From Streptomyces zinciresistens K42 (GTDB lineage: Bacteria; Actinomycetota; Actinomycetes; Streptomycetales; Streptomycetaceae): DNA of 64,000 bases. The number at the start of each line of letters is the position of its first letter. Position 1 is the first letter of the stretch. Where the stretch lies: contig NZ_AGBF01000023.1 of the NCBI RefSeq assembly GCF_000225525.1, positions 1 to 64,000 of the forward strand. The letters run 5' to 3'. Both the position numbers and the translations under genes were made by a program. Under the pieces are notes generated by a model. It ran no database searches and was not told where the DNA came from. It saw only the letters and a program-made list of their open reading frames with translations. Of this stretch, positions 8,410 to 16,856 are shown piece by piece.

Positions 8410-10890
8410 TCATCCGGCTGGTGCGCTCCCGTCGTGCCAGGGGGTGTGATCGGTGCCGGACTCGCGGCCGGGGTTGGTCGCGTTGAGGGGGGCCGGGTCC
8501 GTGGGCGGGGGTTCCATGGGAGGGGGATCCAGGGGCGGGGGATCCATGGGAGGGGGATCCAGGGGCGGAGCGCCTGTGGGGGCCGCACCCATGTGCCCCG
8601 CCTCCACGTGATCGGCACCCGTGAGTTCCGGGCCCGGGTTCGGCGGGGCGGTGTGGCGGGATGCCCTGTGTTCCAGGGCGGTGAGGGCCGAGGGGGGTGG
8701 GTGACTCGCTCCCCCGTGGTCCACGGTCATGTGGCCAAGGCCCGTGTGTGCAGCGCCCATGTGGGCTCGGTCTGTGTGTGCCGTGGCCGTGTGTCCATGG
8801 TCCGTGTGCGCAACGCCCGTGTGGGACGCGTCCGCGTGTGACGGGCCGGTGTGTCCAGGGCTCATGCTCGCTGCGCTCATGTGCGGTGCACCCGCAGGCG
8901 TCGGCTCCATGGGTGTCGGCCTTACGGACGCCGAGCCGGTCGGTGCCGAACCTGTCGCCGCCGGGCCGATCCGCGCCGCGTCCATGTGCTGCTGTGTCTC
9001 GGCGAGGCCGACTCCGCGCTGGAAGGCCGCCATCAGCCCCGGGTCGTGTCCGGCGAGTTGGTCGGACTCCTGCCGTACGACCGGTCCGTCCCGGAGCTGG
9101 GGGGCGATGTGCTCCTGGGCGCGGCGGCGGGGCAGTCGGGGCTTTCCCATGGTGCCGCGGACGGGACCGGTGCGCGGAAGCGGCGGTGCGGCGGTGTCCT
9201 CCGCGAGGAACCGGCGGTCGTCGGGCTTGATGCCCGGTACCGCCTCGGCCGGGTTGGCCCGCTCCTGGTGCGAGTCGCGGACGGGAAGTGGTGCGGGCAT
9301 GCCGCCGTTCGGCCGGGAGACCGCTCCCGGACCGCCCGCCTGATCCCGCGGCGGGCGCGGCGCGGCGTTCTGGGCGGCGTCCGCCGCACGCCTGCGTCCG
9401 CCCTCCGGCGCACCCGCCGGAGGTTTGCGATGCCGTTGGGGCGGCTTCGGCCCGTCCTGCTGCCGCGGGCGCTGCGGAGGTGCCTGGGCCGGGGGATGCG
9501 GGGGTGAGCCGGCACCATGTGCGGCCGTCACACCCGGCGCGCCGAGCGCACCCTGCGTGCCGAGGACACTGTGCGCGACCTGCGCGACCTGCGCGATGTG
9601 TGTGTCGTGCGCGATGTGTGTGCCGGACACACTGTGCGTGCCCTGCGGCGCCTGCGTCCGGACCGCCGCTGCGTGGGCCGCCGGATCGGTGCCCAACAGC
9701 CCCTGGGGGACGACGAGTACGGCCTGGACGCCACCGTAGATGTTCGACTGGAGGCGTACGTGGATGCCGTGCCGCTTGGCGAGCTGCGACACGACGAACA
9801 GGCCGATCCGTCCGTCCGCCAGCAGGCTGGCGACGTTGACCTGATCGGGGTCGGCGAGCAGCGCGTTCATCCGGGTCTGTTCGCCGACCGGCATGCCGAG
9901 TCCGCGGTCCTCGACCTCGACGGCGAGCCCCGAGGTCACCAGGTTGGCGCGGAGCAGCACTTGGGTGTGCGGGGCGGAGAACACGGTGGCGTTCTCGACC
10001 AGTTCGGCCAGCAGGTGGATGACGTCGGCGACGGCGTGTCCGCGCAGGGTGCCGTCGACGGGCGGTACGAGCTTGACCCGCGAGTACTGCTCGACCTCGG
10101 CGATGGCGGACCGCAGCACCTCGGTCATGGAGACCGGGTTGCTCCACTGGCGGCGCGAGACGGCGCCGCCGAGCACGGCGAGGTTCTCCGCGTGGCGGCG
10201 GATACGGGTGGCGAGGTGGTCCACGTGGAAGAGGCCCTTGAGCAGATCCGGGTCCTCGATCTCGTTCTCCAGCTCGTCGAGGATGGAGATCTCGCGGTGC
10301 ACGAGCGACTGGAGGCGGCGGGCGAGGTTGACGAAGACTTCGAGCTTCTGCTCGCTTCCGGTCTGGCTGGAGAGCTGGGCCGCCTGGACGACTGCGTTGA
10401 CGGCTCCGTCGCGGGCACGCGCCAGGTCGGCCGCGAGGAGTTCGAAGTCGTCGGCGCCGTCGGGCGGGCCGCCGCGCGGCTTGCGTTTCGGCGGTCCGTC
10501 ACCGCGCCGCAGCGTCTCGACCAGGGCACGTAGATCGGCCTCGCCCCGCGCACTGCTGCGGCGCAGTGCGCCGACGCGTTCGGTCACGGACCTGGCGGTG
10601 CGGTTGGCGGCCACGGCGGCGATCAGGACGGCCGCCGCGGCCACGGACGCCGCTCCCGTGAGCACGGCCCATGAGGCGGCGCCGGGCTGAGCGCCTGTGG
10701 AGCGCACGACGAACAGGACGGCGGCGCAGGCGCTGAGGCTCACCGCGACGGGTGGCAGCACGGCAAGCCGCAGCAGTTGTGGCCGTATGTGGGTCTCGGG
10801 CAGCGCGGGTGTGGTGCGGGCGGGCGGGCGCCCGTGCCTCCCGCCCTCACGGCGGTCAGCGCGTGCGGCCGGGGCGCGGAGTTGAGACAT
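8410..10890 (-). CDS. cvnA: Conservon sensor histidine-kinase-like protein CvnA with long repetitive tail
   Basis: An 826-residue membrane protein. Two N-terminal transmembrane segments (LAVLPPVAVSLSACAAVLFVV and AVLTGAASVAAAAVLIAAVAA) are followed by a helical region, a dimerisation-like segment (LVHREISILDELE...) and a HATPase domain. The N box is LLAELVENATVFS, with VEDRGLGM and GRIGLFVVSQLAKRHGI as later ATP-binding motifs. The core ends near residue ~398. The remaining ~430 residues are low-complexity: Pro/Ala/Gly-rich, then a His/Thr-rich run (repeated AHT, GHT, THM-like units, ~residues 690-730) and a PPPMDPPPLD repeat near the end. The start is ATG at 10890 with GAGGA upstream; an in-frame extension to 11019 is arginine/proline-rich and unlikely. 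Confidence 0.88.
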   Translation of the reverse strand: MSQLRAPAARADRREGGRHGRPPARTTPALPETHIRPQLLRLAVLPPVAVSLSACAAVLFVVRSTGAQPGAASWAVLTGAASVAAAAVLIAAVAANRTARSVTERVGALRRSSARGEADLRALVETLRRGDGPPKRKPRGGPPDGADDFELLAADLARARDGAVNAVVQAAQLSSQTGSEQKLEVFVNLARRLQSLVHREISILDELENEIEDPDLLKGLFHVDHLATRIRRHAENLAVLGGAVSRRQWSNPVSMTEVLRSAIAEVEQYSRVKLVPPVDGTLRGHAVADVIHLLAELVENATVFSAPHTQVLLRANLVTSGLAVEVEDRGLGMPVGEQTRMNALLADPDQVNVASLLADGRIGLFVVSQLAKRHGIHVRLQSNIYGGVQAVLVVPQGLLGTDPAAHAAAVRTQAPQGTHSVSGTHIAHDTHIAQVAQVAHSVLGTQGALGAPGVTAAHGAGSPPHPPAQAPPQRPRQQDGPKPPQRHRKPPAGAPEGGRRRAADAAQNAAPRPPRDQAGGPGAVSRPNGGMPAPLPVRDSHQERANPAEAVPGIKPDDRRFLAEDTAAPPLPRTGPVRGTMGKPRLPRRRAQEHIAPQLRDGPVVRQESDQLAGHDPGLMAAFQRGVGLAETQQHMDAARIGPAATGSAPTGSASVRPTPMEPTPAGAPHMSAASMSPGHTGPSHADASHTGVAHTDHGHTATAHTDRAHMGAAHTGLGHMTVDHGGASHPPPSALTALEHRASRHTAPPNPGPELTGADHVEAGHMGAAPTGAPPLDPPPMDPPPLDPPPMEPPPTDPAPLNATNPGRESGTDHTPWHDGSAPAG
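8480..8860. repeat. Low-complexity repeats inside the cvnA 3' region
   Basis: From about 8500 to 8570 a ~30 bp unit containing ccatgggagggggatcc and aggggcggggg recurs about twice. From about 8700 to 8860 the sequence is a chain of imperfect 12-15 bp units of the type gtgtgn...cccatgtg. In protein these give the PPPMDPPPLD and (A/G)HT-type repeats of the CvnA tail. They are in frame with the gene and leave the stop at 8410 intact. Confidence 0.75.
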
Positions 10891-11378
10891 CGGGGTCCTC
10901 GTGCTGGTCCGTCGGGTCGGGCCCGGGGTGCGCGGCGATGCGTGCGGTCCTGGGCATGCGCCATGGTGATGCCGGTCGACGGAACCGACGGATTCGGCTG
11001 CGTGTCGCCCGACGGACACTCACAGTAGTCGCCTCCGCATCAAGTGCGGTGGGCAGTTGACAAACTCCCGCAGGCGACGTCCCGCTCTGGTATGAGGGCT
11101 CGTACGACAGACCGATAACCGGTCACGACGCGCGCCCGAAAGGCAAAACGGATCGATCAGACCTGTTCAGAAGCGGTCACCCGATTGCGTCGAGGAGTGC
11201 GCCCCGCCTCGGGCACCACCCCGCGACCACCGCGGCTCCGGGCCTCCGAACGTCACCGCACGGGACGTGTGGGTACTCCACACAGCCCGAACACACCTCG
11301 ACCACCCCACCCCGAAGCATGACTGTCCGTAACAACACCGCCGGCACCCCACACGCCCTCCGCCGCTATCGGGGGCGA
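10891..11378. other. Intergenic region upstream of the conservon
   Basis: About 490 bp between cvnA and the end of the next minus-strand gene. No gene-like frame was found in it. It should contain the promoter of the cvn operon, which I cannot place with confidence. Confidence 0.5.
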
Positions 11379-12041
11379 CTATCGGGGGCGACCACGACCG
11401 AGGACACGCGCCAGAGCGCCGACCGGCGCCAGCGCGTGTCCGCCGTCGCCCGCGCACCACCACACGGCCGTACCGTCGCGCACCGAGGCATGGACGCCGA
11501 GGTCGTGCCCGGGGCACACCGGCCAGACCTGCCAAGTGCGTTCGAGCAGACTCTCCTGGATCAGGGTCGCCAGGGCGGTCGCTGCGACGGCAGGGTCGTC
11601 ACCCGTCTCCGGCAGGATGAGGCCGCCCCGGTTGAGCCGTTCGCCGTCGGCACGGCGGACTGCCGCAGCCACCGGGAACGAGTCCTCCAGGATCTCGATC
11701 GACGGTTCGCCCTCGACCCCACGCGTCGGCAGGTCATGGGCCACGACGCGCAGCGCGGCGCGCAACGTCTCCCACCGCTCGGGAGCGAGGTCGAACCCGG
11801 GATCGAAACCCGCGTCGTCCAGGATGCGCCGGGCCAGCGCGGTCGTCTCCACCGGCGGCACCAGGGCCGGGTTCGGCTCGACGCGCTCCAGGACGGCATC
11901 GCCGCCGTGGAATCGGTCGAGCAGTTCACAGGCGAGGGCGACGACATCCTGAGGGGCGAGACTGCCCTGGCGCAGACCGGGGTGGACCTTTCGCATCAAC
12001 GGTTCGGCAACCGCTTCGTACCGGGCGACGGCGTTGCTCAC
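11379..12041 (-). CDS. Conserved hypothetical protein
   Basis: A 220-residue protein from a GTG at 12041 (SNAVARYEAVAEPLMRKVHPGL after the initiator). It is mostly helical at the N-terminus (LAPQDVVALACELLDRFHGGDAVLERVEP), with a central segment GVEGEPSIEILEDSFPVAAAVRRADGERLNRGGLILPETG and a C-terminal half ATLIQESLLERTWQVWPVCPGHDLGVHASVRDGTAVWWCAGDGGHALAPVG. The C-terminal P-x-C-P-G-H...W-W-C pattern recalls small Cys/His sites but I do not recognise the family. Codon bias is that of a normal gene. Frames upstream of 12041 run through the heptanucleotide repeats and are not credible coding sequence. Confidence 0.7.
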   Translation of the reverse strand: MSNAVARYEAVAEPLMRKVHPGLRQGSLAPQDVVALACELLDRFHGGDAVLERVEPNPALVPPVETTALARRILDDAGFDPGFDLAPERWETLRAALRVVAHDLPTRGVEGEPSIEILEDSFPVAAAVRRADGERLNRGGLILPETGDDPAVAATALATLIQESLLERTWQVWPVCPGHDLGVHASVRDGTAVWWCAGDGGHALAPVGALARVLGRGRPR

Positions 12042-12149
12042 CGGCCCGGTATCCCGACGCGGCGGCTCCCCACCGAGCAGACGGCGCCGACACCGCGACG
12101 GGCGCGGCTGATTCCGGGCCGTGACCGGACACCAAGCACCGGCATCAGG

Positions 12150-12270
12150 CACCGGCACCGGGCACCGGGCACCGGGCACCGGGCACCGGGCACCGGGCAC
12201 CGGGACCAAACGGCAGGCACCAGACGGCAGACGGCAGACGGCAGACGGCAGACGGCAGACGGCAGACGGC
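12150..12270. repeat. Two adjacent heptanucleotide repeats, seven copies each
   Basis: Positions 12156-12204 are seven perfect copies of CACCGGG (one shorter CACCGG precedes them). After 17 bases, 12222-12270 are seven perfect copies of AGACGGC. Both tracts are 49 bp long. They lie between the divergent genes that start at 12041 (-) and 12437 (+). A 7 bp unit does not keep a reading frame, which argues that the region is non-coding. Confidence 0.92.
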
Positions 12271-12436
12271 AGCCACAGATCACCGGGGAGGCGCCCCCGC
12301 GTCAATCCACCTGTGCCTAGATCGAGTTGAGTACCGGTACTCATGCCCGGGGCAGCCACGCGCGGCGAGTATCGGTGCAGCGGCGCAGCCGAGAGCGCGC
12401 CGGCTCCACACCATCGAGACCGTTATGGAGTACCTC

Positions 12437-12889
12437 ATGTCCCGTCGTGTTGCCCTGTCCCTGGCCGCCGGTGTCGTCGTCGTGGGCGGCGCCGGAGCCT
12501 TCGCCCTCGCCTACGCCGGGGACCAGCCGCCCGCCCTGGCCCAGAGCACGGCCCGCTACACCGCACCCGACGGCGGCCGGGACGGCTCGCTCACCTTCAC
12601 GACCGAGGTCACGGCGTCCTCCGGCGTCAAGAACGTGCGCGTGCTCGCCTATCCGGCGGGTTCCTCCGTCGCCGAGAAGGGGCCGACCGCGAAGGAGATG
12701 GCCTCGGTGGAGTCGGCGGACTGCGTGCCCGCAGGCAAGGACACCGCCCGCTGCACCTACTCCGTCAAGGTGACCGCCGCCGAGTCGAAGTCGTCCCCGA
12801 AGGGCCCCTGGCGTGTGGCGGTTCTCGCCACGGGCACTGACGGCAGCACCACGCTGGACACCCGGGCCGCGGACTTCACCGTGCGCTGA
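12437..12889 (+). CDS. Small secreted or membrane-anchored protein, DUF5707-like
   Basis: A 150-residue protein. Residues 1-36 form a signal sequence: SRR, then the hydrophobic stretch VALSLAAGVVVVGGAGAFALAYA, with AQS or YAG as possible cleavage sites. The mature part is a beta-rich domain (ARYTAPDGGRDGSLTFTTEVTASSGVKNVRVLAYP ... GPWRVAVLATGTDGSTTLDTRAADFTVR) with two cysteines (SADCVPAG and ARCTYS), probably disulfide-bonded. The pattern recalls streptomycete DUF5707 proteins; that name is from memory. I chose the second ATG (12437) because GGAG lies six bases upstream; the ATG at 12425 has no ribosome site. Confidence 0.7.
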   Translation: MSRRVALSLAAGVVVVGGAGAFALAYAGDQPPALAQSTARYTAPDGGRDGSLTFTTEVTASSGVKNVRVLAYPAGSSVAEKGPTAKEMASVESADCVPAGKDTARCTYSVKVTAAESKSSPKGPWRVAVLATGTDGSTTLDTRAADFTVR

Positions 12890-12934
12890 ACCCCCTCGCC
12901 GCGTCTCGTCCGCGGCCGGGAGCGGGCCACCCTC

Positions 12935-13002
12935 ACCGCCGTCCGGCCGCACCGCGGACCTGTACCGGACCGCCGTCGGGCCGCACCGCGGACCTGTGCC
13001 GG
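12935..13002. repeat. 34 bp tandem direct repeat, two copies
   Basis: Copy 1 (12935-12968) and copy 2 (12969-13002) both begin accgccgtc and end acctgtaccgg or acctgtgccgg; they differ at only a few positions. The repeat sits between the convergent ends of the DUF5707-like gene and the phosphopantetheinyl transferase gene. No stem-loop role is evident. Confidence 0.8.
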
Positions 13003-13026
13003 AGATTTCCGCCTCCACCCCACGGT

Positions 13027-13755
13027 TCACCCCGCGCTCGGCTCCACACGTCCCTCCCGAGTGTCACCACCGAAGTCGGCGCACCCCGTCAGCCAGCGCA
13101 CGGACGCCTGTGGTGGCCCGACACTGACCGCCGTTGCCAGGGCGCCTCGTTGACGATCCGTCAGGTCCGTGACGTGGATGTCCTCGAAGCGCAGGGGTGT
13201 CCGGTCCGCGTCCAGCGGAAGGGCGGAGAGATCGAGTGCTCCGAGTGAGTCCATGGTCGTACGGCCTGTCTTGATGAGCGCCTCCTTGCGGACCCACTGG
13301 CGGAGGAACGCGAAGTGCGGGTCCCGGTGCCGGGTCACCAAGTCGACCTCGGCGGCGGTGAGTACGCGGTGCATGACCTCGATGCCGCGGCTGCGTCCGC
13401 TGCGCTCCACGTCGATGCCCACCGGGACGTGACCGGCGGCGGCGGCCACCACGCCGTCCGTGTGCGACAGGCTCACGTGGACGTCCGGCCGGTCGGTGAG
13501 CAGCGGCCGGCCGTGGTCGGTTCCGTGGCAGTCCGGGCAGTACTGGGCGAAGGCCAGCGCCGTCGGGGCTGCGTGGAGCAACTGCCCCGCACAGAGCCGG
13601 ACCAGGGTGTGCGCGGCGATGAAGTCCCTGCGCGCTCCTTCCCGGCGGAACCGCGCGAGCCGCGTCCGCTCCGCCTCGTTCAGCAGGTGCGGGCCTGCCA
13701 GCGGATGCCGCAGCACCTCGTCCGTACGCGCCACCACGGCCAGTGAGTCGGTCAC
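13027..13755 (-). CDS. 4'-phosphopantetheinyl transferase (Sfp type)
   Basis: A 242-residue Sfp/Gsp-type PPTase. It transfers phosphopantetheine from CoA to the active serine of carrier proteins. The three conserved motifs are present: HVSLSHTDG, VGIDVER (Mg-binding Asp/Glu) and FLRQWVRKEALIKTGR (the W-x-x-K-E-A motif). The GTG at 13755 is chosen as start. It is the last gene on the left of the biosynthetic cluster, about 120 bp downstream of the preceding ORF, and would convert the two free ACPs and the two NRPS carrier domains to their holo forms. Confidence 0.9.
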   Translation of the reverse strand: MTDSLAVVARTDEVLRHPLAGPHLLNEAERTRLARFRREGARRDFIAAHTLVRLCAGQLLHAAPTALAFAQYCPDCHGTDHGRPLLTDRPDVHVSLSHTDGVVAAAAGHVPVGIDVERSGRSRGIEVMHRVLTAAEVDLVTRHRDPHFAFLRQWVRKEALIKTGRTTMDSLGALDLSALPLDADRTPLRFEDIHVTDLTDRQRGALATAVSVGPPQASVRWLTGCADFGGDTREGRVEPSAG

Positions 13756-13873
13756 GCAGCGCCTCCCTCCCCGTGTCGTCCACGCTCGACTCCTCACGCC
13801 CGGCCGAGCCCGACCGGAACCCCACACAAAGCCCAACAAATCCCAGCCGGCGGCCCTGTCCGCCCACCACCGG

Positions 13874-14338
13874 TCAGGAAGGGACGCTCGCCCCTTCTCG
13901 GTCGACGGGTTCGTCGGGGGAAGCAGGGTGCAGTGCGGCGGCGGTGGCGATGAGCCTCCCGTCGCGGACGGACGTCGTCACCACCAGCGCGCAGTCCAGG
14001 CCCTCGGCGGTCACGAGCGCGGCCGCGGCTTCGCCTGCCAGGTCCTCGACGCGGGCGGGGTCCAGGGAGACGCCGAGCGGCACGGCGGCCACCAGACCGT
14101 TGCCGACGAGCACCCGACGCACCACGTCGGCCGCGAACTCGCCGTCGAGCAGGGCGGATTCGGTGGACCGCGGCCAGTCGGCCGGGTCGGCGCAGCCCAC
14201 CACGAGAAGGGGGACCCCGGCCGGATCGAGCGGTGCCGTGTCCAGCAGTCCGCGTACGGCCGCCCCGGCGAGGGCGACAGGGTCGGCGTCCGGCGCCGCG
14301 GTCACGGTGACTTCAGCGCCCGTCCGTACGCCGGTCAC
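13874..14338 (-). CDS. Small KAS III-like (thiolase-fold) remnant or accessory protein
   Basis: A 154-residue protein read from a GTG at 14338 that overlaps the end of the P450 (GTGA). Segments such as PLDPAGVPLLVVGCADPADWPR and EGLDCALVVTTSVRDGRLIATAAALHPA have the alternating strand/helix feel of the N-terminal half of a KAS III protein, comparable with VDAVVYATCGHRGEQTGDR and ARTVLVVVADAVPE in the full-length homologue at 15549-16472. It is half the length of a ketosynthase and lacks the catalytic C-terminal half. It is either a degenerate subunit or a fragment with a new structural role; the resemblance is weak. Confidence 0.45.
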   Translation of the reverse strand: MTGVRTGAEVTVTAAPDADPVALAGAAVRGLLDTAPLDPAGVPLLVVGCADPADWPRSTESALLDGEFAADVVRRVLVGNGLVAAVPLGVSLDPARVEDLAGEAAAALVTAEGLDCALVVTTSVRDGRLIATAAALHPASPDEPVDREGASVPS

Positions 14339-15533
14339 CAGGCCAGGCGCAGTTCGGCGAATCCGCGCAGCATCGGGTTCATCACCCGCTTCGGCTCGGT
14401 GTCCGCCGCCCTGAGATCGGGGAACCTGTCGAGAAGCAGGCTGAGCGCCACCTCGGTCTCCATCTCGGCCAGCGCCGCGCCGAGGCAGACGTGGGGACCG
14501 TATCCGAGCGCGACATGGCCGGTCGGATTGCGGGTGACGTCGAAGCGGTCGGGGTCCGTGAAGACCTCGGGGTCGCGGTTGGCCGAGCCCAGCATGGTCA
14601 CCACGCCGTGTGTGCCTTGATCCGGGCGCCCAGGTGGGTGAAGTCCTCGCGCGCCACCCTGCGGACGAACTGCAGTGGGCTCTCGAAGCGCATCATCTCC
14701 CGGATGGCGCTGGTCATGAGGGACGGGTCGGCTTTCAGCTTCTCCAGCTGGTCGGGGTGGTTCAGCAGCGTCCACAGGCCGTTGGCCACCAGGTTCCGGG
14801 TCGTCTCGTGTCCGGCCACGATGAGTTGGGCGCAGTTGGCCAACACCTGCTCGTCCGTGAGCTGTTCGCCGTTCTCCCGGACACTCACCAGCAGGCTGAT
14901 CACGTCGTCGCCGGGGTCGGCCCGCCGTTGCGGCAGCAGCGCGCGGAAGAACTCGGTCATGGACAGCAGCCCGTGCTGGGCGGATCTGGCGACCTGCGGT
15001 GTGGGCCGCAACGAGCCGGCGAACAGGACGATGTCGTCCGACCAGGAGATGAACGTGCTCAGGTCGGCCGTCGGCACCCCGAACATGGTGGCGATCACCG
15101 CGGCCGGGAAGGGCTGGGCGAAGTCGGTCATGAAGTCCCCCGACCGCCGCTCGGCCATGTCGTGGATCAGTCCGGCGGCGATCTCGGTGACCTTCGGTCT
15201 CAGTGTGGCCACCAGCTGCCGGGTGAAGCCCTTGTTCATGAGCTGGCGCAGCCGGCGGTGGGCCGGTGGGTCCTGCAGCACCACCCAGCCCGCGACGGAC
15301 CGGTTGAAGGGCTGGAACTCGGCGCGTTGTTCGGGCGGGAACTGGTTGATGAAGCCGGGCGCCTTCAGCGCCGCCGAGAACCTGTCGTCGCGCAGCACGT
15401 CGATCACGTCGGCGTAGCGCGGTACGAACCAGGTCCGCCCGGTGTTCGCGTCGGAGAGGTGGACGGGTGCCGACGCGCGCATACCGGCGTAGACCGGGTA
15501 CGGGTCGCGCAGGAAGTCCTCGGTGATCTGCAT
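14335..15533 (-). pseudogene. Cytochrome P450, frameshifted
   Basis: The N-terminal 300 residues read from ATG 15533 (MQITEDFLRDPYPVYAGMRA) with I-helix LIVAGHETTRN and the ExxR region IREMMRFESP, up to DFTHLGARIKAHTAW and a stop at 14598. The rest (VVTMLGSANRDPEVFTDPDRFDVTRNPTGHVALGYGPHVCLGAALAEME...) continues in another frame, with the heme-cysteine motif GYGPHVCLG, to 14335. The frame changes between about 14600 and 14620, where a single missing base would restore a ~398-residue P450. Everything else is well conserved, so either the mutation is recent or it is a sequencing error. It is the second P450 of the cluster, coupled to the KAS III-like gene upstream. Confidence 0.85.
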
Positions 15534-15548
15534 GGCTTCTGCCCTTCG

Positions 15549-16472
15549 TCAGTTCTCGATTCGCCGCAATCCGATGGCGCCCCAGCTGAAGGGGCCGGTG
15601 GACAGCACGAGGACCCGGTCCCCGGCGGTGACTTCGGCCGTGCCGGTGAGGGCGGCCAGGTTGATCAGGCCGTCCGCGGTGAACACATGGCCGTGCCGGG
15701 CCACGTTGCCGCGGAAGACCCTGTCGTGGGGCAGCCCCGCCAGGTCGGCGAAGTCGTCCAGGTGGGAGGTGCTGTAGTTGTTGGCCACCAGCCACTGGTA
15801 GGAGTGCGGCCCGGTGCCGGACGTGCGGTGGAGCGCGGTGAGCGCGCCGCGCACCCCCGCCATGAACGCCAGGTACTCCCGCAGGCCCGTGGCGCGTCCG
15901 GCGGCGGCCGCCGCCGGGCGCGCGCGGTGTCCGACGCCCTCCAGTGCGTACGGTCCGCGGTGCACCGTGGACAGCAGGCAGGCGGCCGCGCCGTCGCCGT
16001 TGACGGTGACCGCGTTCGGCATCGCCCGGTACTCCCCCGGGCGTTCGGGCACCGCGTCGGCCACGACCACGAGGACGGTGCGCGCGTCCGTGGTCCGCAG
16101 CAGCGCGTGTGCGAGGCGGAGGGCGCCGGCGAGGTTGCCCGACTCGCCCAGCCACACGCCGTACAGGCGGGCGCCGTTCAGCCCGAGCCGGTCCAGCCCG
16201 GCCCGTACGTCCCGGTCGCCGGTCTGTTCGCCGCGGTGGCCGCACGTGGCGTACACCACCGCGTCCACGTCGGTGCCGGTGAGGCCGCGGCGCGGCAGCA
16301 GCTCGGCCACCGCGGCCGCGGCCAGTCGGGACGGCGGCCGGTCGGCGACCGAGCAGGTGCCGAACCCGTACTCGCGCAGCCGCGCGCCCAGCGCGGGCCG
16401 GCCGGTGACCTCCTCGACGGGGACCAACCGGCCGAGCGCGTAGGCGGGTTCGGACAGCATGGCCTCGGTCAC
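15549..16472 (-). CDS. KAS III-like protein with serine at the nucleophile position
   Basis: A 307-residue 3-oxoacyl-ACP synthase III-fold protein (GTG at 16472, overlapping the NTF2 gene by 4 bp). Strand/helix order and motifs fit the family: VDAVVYATCGHRG, TVLVVVADAVPERP, NAVTVNGDGAAACLLS, and the C-terminal NVARHGHVFTADGLINLAALTGTAEVTAGDRVLVLSTGPFSWGAIGL. The nucleophile elbow reads LGESGNLAGAL, aligning Ser111 with the normal Cys. The HxxAN histidine region reads WLVANNYSTS, and the usual G-N-T/S is replaced by G-H-V-F. It is therefore unlikely to be a standard decarboxylating condensing enzyme; acyl transfer or a non-catalytic partner role with the neighbouring homologue is possible. Confidence 0.8.
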   Translation of the reverse strand: MTEAMLSEPAYALGRLVPVEEVTGRPALGARLREYGFGTCSVADRPPSRLAAAAVAELLPRRGLTGTDVDAVVYATCGHRGEQTGDRDVRAGLDRLGLNGARLYGVWLGESGNLAGALRLAHALLRTTDARTVLVVVADAVPERPGEYRAMPNAVTVNGDGAAACLLSTVHRGPYALEGVGHRARPAAAAAGRATGLREYLAFMAGVRGALTALHRTSGTGPHSYQWLVANNYSTSHLDDFADLAGLPHDRVFRGNVARHGHVFTADGLINLAALTGTAEVTAGDRVLVLSTGPFSWGAIGLRRIEN

Positions 16473-16834
16473 GGCGTGCGACAGGTGTAGTGCGCCAGTA
16501 CCCTGGTGATCAGCCGGTCGTCGTCGACGAAGAGGACCTCGGCCACCATGCGGCCTCCGACGCTGCGCATGTAGATCGTGACGCTGTCGACGCAGCGCAG
16601 GACGTCGACGGTCTCGAACCGCAGGTCGGGGTTCCTGGCGAGGGCGGTGCCGAAGTACGCGCGCAGGCCCTCCCGGCCGCGGACCACGTCGCTGCCGACG
16701 ACCTGCCCGGCGAACGGGGACACCAACTCGACGTCGTCGGAGTACAGCTGGAGGATCTCCTCCAGGTCGTGCTTGTTCCAGACGTCGATGTGGTGTTCGA
16801 CGAAGGCCACCGCCTCCTGCTCGCTCCACTGCAT
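16469..16834 (-). CDS. NTF2-fold (SnoaL-like) protein
   Basis: A 121-residue single-domain protein of the SnoaL/NTF2-like superfamily: EQEAVAFVEHHIDVWNKHDLEEILQLYSDDVELVSPFAGQVVGSDVVRGREGLRAYFGTALARNPDLRFETVDVL, then TIYMRSVGGRMVAEVLFVDDDRLITRVLAHY. The first helix, the D-D-V-E strand and the G-R-E-G-L-R-A-Y-F segment are typical. Family members act as cyclases, isomerases, hydratases or small-molecule carriers; the reaction here cannot be read. The start is ATG 16834 with GGAGA eight bases upstream. It lies 22 bp after one KAS III-like gene and overlaps the next. Confidence 0.8.
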   Translation of the reverse strand: MQWSEQEAVAFVEHHIDVWNKHDLEEILQLYSDDVELVSPFAGQVVGSDVVRGREGLRAYFGTALARNPDLRFETVDVLRCVDSVTIYMRSVGGRMVAEVLFVDDDRLITRVLAHYTCRTP

Positions 16835-16856
16835 GGTCACGTTCTCCGTATCTCCG

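Noticed and set aside
7889..10147. 752-residue minus-strand frame covering cvnB and half of cvnA
   Set aside because: Only its last 144 residues (CvnB) are protein-like. The rest is an Arg/Pro-rich shadow of cvnA in another frame.
12150..12270. CRISPR array
   Set aside because: Units are 7 bp without spacers; no cas genes are present in the window.
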